A program made the position numbers and the translations under genes. From the NCBI GenBank assembly GCA_943372215.1, contig CALRXU020000001.1:253528-317527 (forward strand): a DNA stretch of 64,000 nt. The letters run 5' to 3'. Shown here piece after piece: positions 43,278-50,762 of the stretch (positions within the stretch are counted from its first letter, which is position 1; the number at the start of each line of letters is the position of its first letter). The notes beneath the pieces are model-generated. The model was given only the letters and a program-made list of their open reading frames with translations, was not told where the DNA came from and did not search any database. The stretch comes from UBA6183 sp943372215 (GTDB lineage Bacteria > Bacteroidota > Bacteroidia > UKL13-3).

Positions 43278-44009
43278 ATGCCATTTACATTTTCACATCC
43301 CGCAATAGTTTTACCCTTGACATTTTTGCCTCGACAATGGTTCTCATTGACTGGACTTGTAATTGGAAGCTTGACACCAGACTTTGAGTACTTCATAAGA
43401 ATGAAAGTTCAAAGTAATTATAGTCATACTTTAACGGGACTTCTTTGGTTTGACTTCCCTTTAGGACTTCTTCTTGCATACGTTTTTCATAATGTTGTTC
43501 GTAACAGTTTATTCGACAACCTACCGACCATTTTAAAATCACGACTAGTGACATTCAACCAATTTGACTGGAATCGCCATTTCATAGGCAATTGGTTTGT
43601 AGTAACAACTTCAATTCTCATCGGTGCTGCTTCACACATTTTTTGGGACAGTTTTACACACGAACACGGGTATTTCGTTCAAATAATTCCTGTATTACAA
43701 AACTCTGTGGATTTTTTAGGCAGACAAACCCCAATCTTGAAAATATTACAACATTCTTCAACTTTAATCGGTGTACTCGTAATTGTTTTTGCCATTTACA
43801 AAATGCCGGCAAACAAGATTGATAAAGAAGGTATAAATTTTAAATACTGGATAATAGCTGTGGGACTGACCTTTATAATTATTGCAATAAAATTTTTAAG
43901 CGGATTGGAACTGAAACAATACGGAAACGTAATAGTAACAGCGATTTCTGCAGTACTAATTTCATTAACATTGACACCATGGCTAACAAGGACGAAAAAA
44001 AACAACTGA
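43278..44009 (+). CDS. DUF4184 family integral membrane protein
   Basis: 243 residues with five or six membrane segments. The N-terminus MPFTFSHPAIVLPLTFL and GSLTPDFEYF are diagnostic of DUF4184, and SHTLTGLLWFDFPLG and ASHIFWDSFTHEHG carry the conserved His/Asp residues that suggest a metal-dependent membrane hydrolase. The function of the family is unknown. The gene is a single-gene unit: repeat B with promoter upstream, repeat A downstream. Confidence 0.87.
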   Translation: MPFTFSHPAIVLPLTFLPRQWFSLTGLVIGSLTPDFEYFIRMKVQSNYSHTLTGLLWFDFPLGLLLAYVFHNVVRNSLFDNLPTILKSRLVTFNQFDWNRHFIGNWFVVTTSILIGAASHIFWDSFTHEHGYFVQIIPVLQNSVDFLGRQTPILKILQHSSTLIGVLVIVFAIYKMPANKIDKEGINFKYWIIAVGLTFIIIAIKFLSGLELKQYGNVIVTAISAVLISLTLTPWLTRTKKNN

Positions 44010-44044
44010 TAGTAACCACATTACTACTGGATACTACGATTAAT

Positions 44045-44177
44045 AAGCCAATTTTAAGCCGCCCCAACTTTTGTAAATCATTATTCCATTAATTTTTTTA
44101 TGCCTTCGTCCTATCGCCAAAAAAAATATTTTATTTTTGAGTAATAAATATTGCTTTTAGATGGACTAACGTTATAC
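44045..44177 (+). repeat. Repeat A, copy 1 (with promoter)
   Basis: Begins AAGCCAATTTTAAGCCGCCCC, with the shared block TAAATCATTATTCCATTAAT, a -7 box TATTTTTG (44132-44139) and the leader GCTTTTAGATGGACTAACG. Copies 2 and 3 are at 46172 and 47315. Confidence 0.85.
44132..44139 (+). promoter_or_regulatory. Repeat-borne -7 element for the 44.2-kb gene
   Basis: TATTTTTG inside repeat A copy 1, 68 bases before the next ATG at 44207. Confidence 0.55.
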
Positions 44178-44206
44178 TGCATTTAAAAGGGAGTGACGTA
44201 GAAAAA

Positions 44207-44764
44207 ATGACAGCAATAACAAAGAAAATAGAGTTCAGGGTTTCGGAAACATTTGACCTAAATAGAAAAACGACTGATTATTTCAAGAAATCAGGTTTTA
44301 AGCATATTGACGACAACTCAAGTAACAGTATAATAAGATTTGAACGTGGCTCAATTGCTTCAAATATGTGGACGTTTAATCCATTGAATTGGAAATCCGA
44401 AATTAACATTGAAATAAATGGTGACAATGTTAAAGCAACCTTCAATATCAATGCAACAGGACAAATTCCCACAAACAAAGACGAAAGGCTTTGGGAGACA
44501 TTTATTGGCAACTTTCAAAAATATATGCAAGACTCAACTTTTGACTACTCAACCGAAAATTCAAAGGCTTTGCAGACGACTAAGAACAAAAATTTAAAAT
44601 ATATCGGTTGGGCTGCACTTGGTGGAATAATTGGCGGAATACCAGCAGGACTAATCGCATATTGGACAGGAATAAATACTATCACATCTATTGGAGCAGC
44701 ATGCGGAGCAATTGCCCTTTTAACTAAAAAAATCAATGACGACAAAAATAAAAATGTCCAATAA
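44207..44764 (+). CDS. Hypothetical protein with C-terminal membrane hairpin
   Basis: 185 residues. The first 120 are soluble, with alternating strand-like segments (IEFRVSETFDLNRKTTDYF, NIEINGDNVKATFNINATGQ) and a conserved-looking WNPLNW-like turn (WTFNPLNW). The C-terminus has a Gly-rich helix (YIGWAALGGIIGGIPAGLIAYW, about 137-158, first part YIGWAALGGIIGG) and a second short helix before a Lys-rich tail, giving a hairpin with the soluble part in the cytoplasm. No family recognised. Confidence 0.6.
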   Translation: MTAITKKIEFRVSETFDLNRKTTDYFKKSGFKHIDDNSSNSIIRFERGSIASNMWTFNPLNWKSEINIEINGDNVKATFNINATGQIPTNKDERLWETFIGNFQKYMQDSTFDYSTENSKALQTTKNKNLKYIGWAALGGIIGGIPAGLIAYWTGINTITSIGAACGAIALLTKKINDDKNKNVQ

Positions 44765-44942
44765 CAGCGACTACAAGAAACTGGCGGTTCAGGATTAATT
44801 GAAGCTTTCCCGTAAGGGTAACAAGTGGTGCTTCGAATTGAAAATCAGCGAAGCTAATCCCAAACTTTTTAAACCCACAAACCACTAAGCAAAATTTATA
44901 CCCAAAAAAAATTCGATATCAACCACCTTTACCCAAAAGCAT

Positions 44943-45446
44943 ATGAGTGAAGACATTATAAAAATACCAGCTAACGAAAATGAAATTAAATTGTATTGTT
45001 TTGTTGGCGAAGCAATATGGAAAATCCAAATCGTTGAACAAGCTTTGAGCTGTTCAATTACTCTTAAAATGAATCCAGCCGCAACAAAGGAACAGGCTGA
45101 CGAGGTTTTAAAGAATCACCAAAGTATCACCTTAGGTAAGGCCATTAATATTGCAAGCAAAGAAAAACTATATGACTCATCTCTGCAAGATGAACTACAT
45201 GCATTCTTAGACCAAAGAAATTGGTTGGTTCACAAAGCTATGGCTGAGAACTGTCATGACAAAAATTGGGAAAACGAAAAGGAAAAATTATTTAAGAAAA
45301 TTAAATCAATTTCGGACAAAGCAGAAAGTATTCAACGTGAAATAGAATTTGACATGATAAGCTTTTGTACCATGAAAGGTAAAGATATGTCTAAAATTCT
45401 CGCATTATTAAAACTACAAGAACAAGGAATAAGGATTAGAAAGTAG
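44943..45446 (+). CDS. HEPN-like helical protein
   Basis: 167 residues, predicted all-helical. FLDQRNWLVHKAM contains R92-x4-H97, the catalytic signature of HEPN-fold RNases, in a helix that follows a long N-terminal helix pair as in that fold. Residues 108-140 are very Lys/Glu-rich and probably coiled-coil. No nucleotidyltransferase partner (the usual MNT antitoxin) is adjacent. If active it could be an RNA-cleaving effector, or it may be an inactive relative. The family call rests on one motif. Confidence 0.55.
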   Translation: MSEDIIKIPANENEIKLYCFVGEAIWKIQIVEQALSCSITLKMNPAATKEQADEVLKNHQSITLGKAINIASKEKLYDSSLQDELHAFLDQRNWLVHKAMAENCHDKNWENEKEKLFKKIKSISDKAESIQREIEFDMISFCTMKGKDMSKILALLKLQEQGIRIRK

Positions 45447-45450
45447 GCTC

Positions 45451-45476
45451 ATAGCTCACCGGCATCCCGCAAGCGG
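45451..45476 (+). repeat. Repeat C, copy 4
   Basis: ATAGCTCACCGGCATCCCGC then AAGCGG, four bases after the HEPN-like stop codon and 17 bases before repeat B copy 2. Confidence 0.75.
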
Positions 45477-45493
45477 CACAAGTTATTCTAGCC

Positions 45494-45605
45494 CACAGGT
45501 CTGCGACAACTCCTTAAACATACTTCCTGCATAAGGTGAGTTTCGTCACCTCCACCTCAACCATTTTTAAGCCTATCAAATAGTTAAAAAATATGCTATT
45601 TTTGA
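45494..45605 (+). repeat. Repeat B, copy 2 (with promoter)
   Basis: A 112-bp element, near-identical to 43075-43185. The main differences are GTTACC/GTCACC, CCATCTC/CCACCTC and a short change before the A run. It ends in the -7 box TATTTTTG at 45597-45604. Confidence 0.92.
45597..45604 (+). promoter_or_regulatory. Repeat-borne -7 element for the 45.7-kb gene
   Basis: TATTTTTG at the right end of repeat B copy 2, 107 bases before the ATG at 45712. Confidence 0.55.
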
Positions 45606-45711
45606 GAAGCAAATATTATTTTTAACCCAACTACCAAAGCAAGTAAGGTCGTTTGGGGTGGAAAAATAAAAACCAATAGATTATTAGTCATGCACAAAAA
45701 ACTTAGCCTCA

Positions 45712-46044
45712 ATGGACACTGAAAATAAACCAATTTATTTAAAGAAGTCAGCTACATACTTCAAAATTTATGGCAGTCTATTTTTATTTTCACTTGTGAT
45801 GTCATCAATAGTCCGACCGTTATTAAAAAGTTATTCTGACCTACTCGATCTCCTTATAGCATTACCGTTTCTTTCTGTTTTCATTATGGCACCCATGGGA
45901 CTATTTTACAGTTGGAAAAGTTCTAAAAATAATGAAGGTCTGCCAAAGACACGGTTTAAATATTTCATGAGTCATCTGTTTTTTTGTATTTTAATCCTTA
46001 TCAGTATATCAATCATGGTAAGTGATCTTACAAAACTGTTTTGA
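45712..46044 (+). CDS. Small membrane protein, hypothetical
   Basis: 110 residues with three membrane helices (about 18-34, 43-65, 88-106) and a short positively charged loop (SWKSSKNNEGLPKTRFKY). No family recognised. It is a single-gene unit between repeat B copy 2 and repeat A copy 2. Confidence 0.6.
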   Translation: MDTENKPIYLKKSATYFKIYGSLFLFSLVMSSIVRPLLKSYSDLLDLLIALPFLSVFIMAPMGLFYSWKSSKNNEGLPKTRFKYFMSHLFFCILILISISIMVSDLTKLF

Positions 46045-46171
46045 TAAATTGAATGAACAAATTAGGGGGCAACACCCGCAGAGACAGGTTAGTTAAACTA
46101 TAATTTAATCTAATTGCCATATAATCAATTAGATAATCAAAAACCATTTGCTATTGCATACTATGATATAA

Positions 46172-46303
46172 AAGCCAATTTTAAACGCCCCGCCTTTTGT
46201 AAATCTTTATTCCATTAATTTTTTATGTCTTCGTTGTATCATCTAAAATACCCTATTTTTGGGTAACAAAACATAGTCATTAGACAGGCTTACTTTAGGT
46301 ACC
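46172..46303 (+). repeat. Repeat A, copy 2 (with promoter)
   Basis: Starts AAGCCAATTTTAAACGCCCC, includes TTATTCCATTAATTTTTTATG, the -7 box TATTTTTG (46254-46261) and a leader ending TAGACAGGCTTACTTTAGG. Similarity to copy 3 extends about 20 bases further upstream (TTGCTAT/ACCGCATRCTAT). It fills the 46045-46329 gap, which holds no gene. Confidence 0.85.
46254..46261 (+). promoter_or_regulatory. Repeat-borne -7 element of the Fic module
   Basis: TATTTTTG inside repeat A copy 2, 68 bases before the antitoxin ATG at 46330. Confidence 0.58.
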
Positions 46304-46329
46304 ATTCTGAAACGACAGCTTGCAGAAGA

Positions 46330-46599
46330 ATGAGTCAAGAAAATAGTATATTCGTAATTGTCTTAAAACAAATAAACATGTATAGTACGTTGGAAATAGA
46401 TAGAAATAACCTGACAATTATGGGGGTTAAATTTTCTGATTTGAGAACATTAGAAAGCATAGCGAATGCTCTTGGAAGTAATATGTTTGAAGGTTTTGAG
46501 CCAACACAAAAAGGAGTTGAAATTATTAGAGACTACGTAACAGGAAAAATTTCATTAAGTGAATTGGTAATATTTGCCAAACAAAAAGCCTATGTCTGA
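46330..46599 (+). CDS. VbhA-like antitoxin of a Fic toxin
   Basis: 89 residues from the first ATG. Met codons at 46378 and 46420 are alternative starts, since the first 16 residues are not needed for the family. The inhibitory motif (S/T)xxxE(G/N) is visible as SNMFEG in LGSNMFEGFEPT, followed by a helical stretch ending ISLSELVIFAKQK, the same order as in VbhA. The motif helix is known to occupy the Fic ATP site and block AMP transfer. The 3' end overlaps the Fic gene by 8 bases, so the two are translationally coupled. Confidence 0.82.
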   Translation: MSQENSIFVIVLKQINMYSTLEIDRNNLTIMGVKFSDLRTLESIANALGSNMFEGFEPTQKGVEIIRDYVTGKISLSELVIFAKQKAYV

Positions 46600-47200
46600 T
46601 TCCTACAAATACATTGACCCTGAATACACTTATACTGACCCTGATTCAGGAATATTAAGGAATTTACAGGATATTAAAGACCCCGATGTATTACTTTTTC
46701 TCGAAAGTGGAGCTGTTACAAAGAGACTACAAGAACTTTATAATAACCCTATTAAAATTACAGGAATTGATAGCCTATTCTTAATTCATAAATATCTATT
46801 TCAAGACATCTACATTTGGGCAGGAAAGAAAAGAACTGTAGAAATTAGTAAAGATGGTAAACAATTTTTTCCCACTATTCATTTTGACAATGCTTATAGA
46901 TATATTGACACTTTAGTAGTTGAATTCAAAGAGACTCCAGAGAATAACAAAAAACATTTAGCTGAGAAGTTAGCTCACATATTAGATCATGTAAATTACC
47001 TACACCCATTTAGAGAAGGAAATGGACAAACACAAAGAGAATTTTTAAGATTGTTAGCAGCGGAAAAGGGATTAAACTTAAATCTTAACCCACCAGACAA
47101 TAGAAATGTTTACGAAAGGTATATGAAGGGAACAATTCAGAGTGATATTCCAACTTTAACTGAATTGATTTTTGAACTTATAAACAGTGCTTTAGGATAA
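46592..47200 (+). CDS. Fic-domain AMP-transferase toxin (VbhT-like)
   Basis: 202 residues from ATG 46592. A TTG at 46574 is in frame but upstream of the coupling point. The N-terminus YTYTDPDSGILRNLQDI is the usual Fic lead-in. LHPFREGNGQTQREF at about 137-151 is the Fic active site, with H138 as catalytic base and GNG for phosphate binding. The canonical HxFx(D/E)GNGRxxR has Arg where this protein has Gln (GNGQTQR). Target unknown; DNA gyrase and topoisomerase IV are the known targets of related toxins. It forms a class I toxin-antitoxin module with the VbhA-like gene. Confidence 0.9.
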   Translation: MSDSYKYIDPEYTYTDPDSGILRNLQDIKDPDVLLFLESGAVTKRLQELYNNPIKITGIDSLFLIHKYLFQDIYIWAGKKRTVEISKDGKQFFPTIHFDNAYRYIDTLVVEFKETPENNKKHLAEKLAHILDHVNYLHPFREGNGQTQREFLRLLAAEKGLNLNLNPPDNRNVYERYMKGTIQSDIPTLTELIFELINSALG

Positions 47201-47235
47201 AAGAACTGTCCATAACATCGGCCTTAGCGTCTCCC

Positions 47236-47261
47236 TTAGCTCACTTGCATCCCGCAAGCGG
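47236..47261 (+). repeat. Repeat C, copy 5
   Basis: TTAGCTCACTTGCATCCCGC followed by AAGCGG, 35 bases after the Fic stop codon. CTTGC-ATCCC-GCAAG can form a hairpin. Confidence 0.78.
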
Positions 47262-47314
47262 GAGAAGTCTTACCATACTGGTAAATCCTACTTGCTACCG
47301 CATGCTATAGCAAA

Positions 47315-47449
47315 AAGCCAATTTTAAACTCCCCACTTTTTATAAATCATTATTCTATTAATTTTTTATGCTTTCGCCATTTGGCCTAAAAATAACCTAT
47401 TTTTGCGGTGCAAAACGTGGTTTTTAGACGGGTTGACGTGATGTAACCT
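47315..47449 (+). repeat. Repeat A, copy 3 (with promoter)
   Basis: Starts AAGCCAATTTTAAACTCCCC, includes ATTATTCTATTAATTTTTTA, the -7 box TATTTTTG (47398-47405) and the leader GCAAAACGTGGTTTTTAGAC, close to the leader after repeat B copy 1. Confidence 0.85.
47398..47405 (+). promoter_or_regulatory. Repeat-borne -7 element of the DJ-1/Crp genes
   Basis: TATTTTTG inside repeat A copy 3, 75 bases before the ATG at 47480. Confidence 0.58.
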
Positions 47450-47479
47450 TATAAGGACAATAAAACAGCTTATTATAAA

Positions 47480-48058
47480 ATGAAAAAAGCAGTAATAGTA
47501 ACATTTGACAAGTTTACAGACATTGATGTTTTTTTAGCTTGGGACTTGCTTAACCGGGTTAAATTTCGTGACAAAGCATTTGAAGTAAAAATTGTTGGGA
47601 CAGCAACGAGCCATCAATCTGTATGTGGACTTGACCTAAAAACTCATGGACTTATTGAAGAATGCAATGATGCGGACTTGGTATTTTTTGGCAGTGGACC
47701 AGGGACAAGAAACGTTATCAAAGATGAAGTTTACTTAAAACGCTTTAACCTTGACCCAAGCCGCCAAATTATTTGTTCGATGTGCTCGGGTGCTTTAATC
47801 ATTGCAGCCCTTGGCCATCTTACTGGACTTTCAGCAACAACTTATCCAACTGCATTTGAAGCTTTAAAAAATTATGGGGTTGACTTTCTTGAAGACAAAC
47901 ATTTGGTAACACATGGAAATATTGGGACAGCAGCAGGTTGCCTAGCAGCAGTTGATTTAGTGGGTTGGGCAATTGAAAAACTTTACGACAATAAAGTAAG
48001 AGAAGACGTTATTGCTTCTGTTTTACCCATTGGACAAGGACAGGTATGTATTTATTAG
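47480..48058 (+). CDS. DJ-1/PfpI family protein
   Basis: 192 residues. The flavodoxin-like DJ-1 fold begins AVIVTFDKFTDIDVFLAWD. The nucleophile elbow is CSMCSGALIIAALG (Cys about 100), and THGNIGTAAGCLAAVDLVGW is the C-terminal family signature. Roles in the family range from glyoxalase and chaperone to transcription-regulator sensing domain, so the substrate is unknown. The Crp-family gene starts 25 bases downstream and is probably co-transcribed. Confidence 0.87.
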   Translation: MKKAVIVTFDKFTDIDVFLAWDLLNRVKFRDKAFEVKIVGTATSHQSVCGLDLKTHGLIEECNDADLVFFGSGPGTRNVIKDEVYLKRFNLDPSRQIICSMCSGALIIAALGHLTGLSATTYPTAFEALKNYGVDFLEDKHLVTHGNIGTAAGCLAAVDLVGWAIEKLYDNKVREDVIASVLPIGQGQVCIY

Positions 48059-48083
48059 CAGACAAAAGGAAGGCTACCTAACA

Positions 48084-48662
48084 ATGCAAGACATACTATT
48101 TGACTTTATCGCAAAATACATTTCTTTAACGGAAGAGGAGAAGAATGCCATTGTTTCTTTGGACATATTTCACTCCGTAAAAAAAGGAACAATTTTGCTC
48201 AAAGAAGGACAAAAATCAGACGAAAGTTACTTTGTGCTTAAAGGCTGTATTCGGGTTTATTACATCAAAGACGGAGAAGAAAAAACAACAGCTTTCTATA
48301 CAGAAATGGATGCTTTAACACCTCATTGCGTTGTAAATAAAGCCCCTGCTGATTATTTCATCAGTTGTGTTGAAGACAGTATTCTTCTGATTTCAACTGC
48401 TGATATGGGAGTAGAAATCAACACCAAATTTCCAAAGTTTGACATCATGTGTAGAATGTTGTCGGAAGAATTGTTAGCCCAAAAACAAATAGAGTTTGAC
48501 GAGTTTAAGACATCATCACCTGAACAACGGTACTTGAACTTATTACAAAATAAACCTACCCTTATCCAGCGTGTGCCACAACATCAATTAGCAAGTTATC
48601 TCGGTATAACACCACAATCATTAAGCCGGTTAAGGGCAAGAATCCAAGAAAAAAAGGGCTAA
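48084..48662 (+). CDS. Crp/Fnr-family transcriptional regulator
   Basis: 192 residues from ATG 48084. The frame is open to 48012, overlapping the DJ-1 gene, but MQDILFDFIAKY is the usual N-terminus. A cyclic-nucleotide-binding-type beta barrel (KKGTILLKEGQKSDESYFVLKGCIRVYY, first part KKGTILLKEGQKSD) is followed by a helix-turn-helix in HQLASYLGITPQSLSRLRARI. No Fnr cysteines. The cNMP-contacting residues are poorly conserved, so the ligand is uncertain. It may control the DJ-1 gene upstream. Confidence 0.9.
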   Translation: MQDILFDFIAKYISLTEEEKNAIVSLDIFHSVKKGTILLKEGQKSDESYFVLKGCIRVYYIKDGEEKTTAFYTEMDALTPHCVVNKAPADYFISCVEDSILLISTADMGVEINTKFPKFDIMCRMLSEELLAQKQIEFDEFKTSSPEQRYLNLLQNKPTLIQRVPQHQLASYLGITPQSLSRLRARIQEKKG

Positions 48663-48702
48663 ACCGCATTTCTTAACTTAAGTGAAGGGTTTTAAGTTTA
48701 GT

Positions 48703-48731
48703 GCCAATCTACTTTTGCAGTATCATTTAAC
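48703..48731 (+). promoter_or_regulatory. Promoter block of the DUF6567-like lipoprotein gene
   Basis: Contains TACTTTTG (48710-48717), a TAnnTTTG match, within GCCAATCTACTTTTGCAG and continuing TATCATTTAAC. The same 29-base block with two changes recurs at 49162. The ATG is 36 bases after the -7 box. Confidence 0.75.
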
Positions 48732-48753
48732 TTATAAATAAATCACTACTGTT

Positions 48754-49125
48754 ATGAAAAAAATTGGCATTTATTCCGCGTTGTTATGGCTACTTGCATC
48801 TGTTAGTTCATGTGGCGTCAGCACGGCCTTTATTACCAGTCACAACCAAAACGCCACTGAGGTACACTTAAGTCAGAACAACTTCAAAGTAATTGATCAG
48901 GTAAGTGGAAGTTCAGAGACGTCTTATGTATTGGCAATTGGAGGTAAAAAGCAAAAACAACTGTACGAAAATGCCTATTCAATGATGTTGAAAAAAGCCA
49001 ACTTGATGAATGGTTCAAAAGCCATTATTAACGTAATAACAGAGGAACACTTCAGTGGTTTTGCTCCTTTCTTTGTAAGAAGAACGATAACGGTGAGTGC
49101 CCAAGTCATTGAATTTACAAGGTAG
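48754..49125 (+). CDS. DUF6567-like lipoprotein
   Basis: 123 residues. A lipoprotein signal ends LASVSSC (Cys 20). The mature part (VHLSQNNFKVIDQVSGSSETSY, then YENAYSMMLKKANLMNGSKAIINVITEEH) is the pattern of the small DUF6567 Bacteroidota lipoproteins of unknown function. Own promoter, shared in sequence with the next gene. Confidence 0.7.
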   Translation: MKKIGIYSALLWLLASVSSCGVSTAFITSHNQNATEVHLSQNNFKVIDQVSGSSETSYVLAIGGKKQKQLYENAYSMMLKKANLMNGSKAIINVITEEHFSGFAPFFVRRTITVSAQVIEFTR

Positions 49126-49161
49126 ATTCAAAGGAATGGGCTGGGTATTTCATTGTATCTC

Positions 49162-49190
49162 GCCAATCTACTTTTGCCGTATCGTTTAAC
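49162..49190 (+). promoter_or_regulatory. Promoter block of the 49.2-kb gene
   Basis: GCCAATCTACTTTTGCCG then TATCGTTTAAC, with -7 box TACTTTTG at 49169-49176. It is identical to 48703-48731 at 27 of 29 positions. Confidence 0.75.
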
Positions 49191-49205
49191 ATAAAAACTA
49201 AGGAT

Positions 49206-49829
49206 ATGAAAAAGAAAATTTTCTTCATTGGTTTTGTCTTAATGATGACAAACACAATACAACTGAAAGCGCAATATGCTAAAAATGACACAACTTACAA
49301 ACGATGTTTCGTTGGTAGTACCTTATTTTTATTGGGTAATTTCGATAATGTAAACCCACCAGGCTTTGCTCAAATCAATTTAGGTTATCGAATTACGGGA
49401 AAAGATGTAATTTCACTTGAACTCGTTACTTGGAAACATTCTTGGCCACTTGGAATTAACCCATTTTATAACAAAGCTTATGGAACACCAGCAGAGAAAT
49501 TTCCGGGAAACATTAGAGAATATGGATTTGGTGTAGCCTATCAAAGATATCTTTGGAAAGGTTTATATACAGCAGTACATGCACAGGCTATGTGGCAAAC
49601 GTTTAAGGATAAAACTGGTAAGAAGGTAGGTAATGGTTTCAATATATTCAACACTTATCGAATCGGCTACCATGTTAAACTATTTAAGGATAGGTTTTTT
49701 ATAGAACCATCACTTGGGATTGCCGGCCGGCCTTATCACACTAAAATGCCTGATGGTTTTAAGCAAAAAGATGACAAGTGGCCAAAATGGACACCTGAAC
49801 CTGGGCTACACATTGGCTATAATTTTTAA
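49206..49829 (+). CDS. Secreted or outer-membrane hypothetical protein
   Basis: 207 residues. A signal peptide (to about residue 22, QLKAQ) is followed by beta-strand-rich sequence (FAQINLGYRITGKDVISLEL, EYGFGVAYQRYLWKGLYTAVHAQAMW) that ends with an aromatic residue (HIGYNF). That is the pattern of a small outer-membrane beta barrel. A porin-like or lipid A-modifying family is possible but not identified. It is followed after 12 bases by a membrane-protein gene. Confidence 0.65.
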   Translation: MKKKIFFIGFVLMMTNTIQLKAQYAKNDTTYKRCFVGSTLFLLGNFDNVNPPGFAQINLGYRITGKDVISLELVTWKHSWPLGINPFYNKAYGTPAEKFPGNIREYGFGVAYQRYLWKGLYTAVHAQAMWQTFKDKTGKKVGNGFNIFNTYRIGYHVKLFKDRFFIEPSLGIAGRPYHTKMPDGFKQKDDKWPKWTPEPGLHIGYNF

Positions 49830-49841
49830 TCGATAATTATT

Positions 49842-50273
49842 ATGAATGCACAAAAAACAACACAAAATGCACTAGAAGACATTAAAGTTAGTTTGAAAGT
49901 AAAGCTTGCTGCATTATGGGCTAGCTTTATGTTTCTTTATATCTATGTTGACTATTTCCACTTATATATGCCTGGTACGCTAAAAGATATGTTAGCAGGC
50001 AAGGTATTTGTATTTGATATTACGCAGGAGTTTATTTTCATAGCACTTTTTTTGGCTACCATTCCGATGTTGATGATTTTCCTTTCAGTGGCTTTGCCGG
50101 CTAAAACAAATCGCCTGACAAACATTATCGTGGCCATAGTGCTTATTCCTTACATGTTGTTTAATTTGGTAGGAGAAGCTTGGGTGCACATGTATTTTGC
50201 CGCAGTTGTAGAAGTCGTTCTTCTGTGTTTAATTATCCGTTATGCATGGAAATGGCCTCGCATAGAAGCATAA
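49842..50273 (+). CDS. DUF6326-like four-helix membrane protein
   Basis: 143 residues with four membrane helices (about 22-40, 63-87, 95-115, 118-135). VKLAALWASFMFLYIYVDYFHLYMPG (landmark FLYIYVDYFHLY) and AKTNRLTNIIVAI match the DUF6326 pattern of unknown function. Short loops only. Next to an outer-membrane-like gene and another membrane protein gene. Confidence 0.68.
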   Translation: MNAQKTTQNALEDIKVSLKVKLAALWASFMFLYIYVDYFHLYMPGTLKDMLAGKVFVFDITQEFIFIALFLATIPMLMIFLSVALPAKTNRLTNIIVAIVLIPYMLFNLVGEAWVHMYFAAVVEVVLLCLIIRYAWKWPRIEA

Positions 50274-50351
50274 AAAAACTGATGGATACCAGCGTTGCTA
50301 AATATTGGCCACAAAAAAGCGACTGATATTATCTTTTACAGAGAACACCAA

Positions 50352-50762
50352 ATGAAACATCCTATCCGAAACATCGAGGATTATTTTTCAAAAAAACCAA
50401 GTACACTTTTCCTTCTTGATGGCTTGGGTGCAGCATTGACAACACTTTCCTTGTTTTTTGTTTTAAGACGTTACTATGATTATGTTGGCATGCCAGCCAA
50501 CACTCTGTCATACTTATCAGCAATTGGTTTGGTTTATTGTGCTTATTCGATGTCGTGTTACTTTTTACTTAAAGGCCGTTGGACAATATATTTAAGAATA
50601 ATAGGCGTAAGCAACTTTTTGTATTGTATTTTGACAATGACGTTGTTATATCTTTATTACAACGAATTAACACATTTGGGGTTAACTTATTTTTCTGTTG
50701 AAATTCTTACTATACTGCTGTTAGCGTACCTAGAGTTAAGCGTAGCAAATAGATTAAGGTAA
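50352..50762 (+). CDS. Hypothetical four-helix membrane protein
   Basis: 136 residues from ATG 50352. The frame is open to 50295, but the first Met of a charged N-terminus, MKHPIRNIEDYFSKKPS, is the better start. Four hydrophobic segments (FLLDGLGAALTTLSLFF, TLSYLSAIGLVYCAYSM, IIGVSNFLYCILTMTLLY, VEILTILLLAYLELS). No family recognised. Last gene of the + strand accessory block. Confidence 0.6.
   Translation: MKHPIRNIEDYFSKKPSTLFLLDGLGAALTTLSLFFVLRRYYDYVGMPANTLSYLSAIGLVYCAYSMSCYFLLKGRWTIYLRIIGVSNFLYCILTMTLLYLYYNELTHLGLTYFSVEILTILLLAYLELSVANRLR

Noticed and set aside
42001..50762. The accessory block as a prophage or insertion-sequence island
   Set aside because: No integrase, transposase, capsid, portal or tail gene, and no terminal inverted repeats of IS type were seen. 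The recurring elements lie between genes instead.
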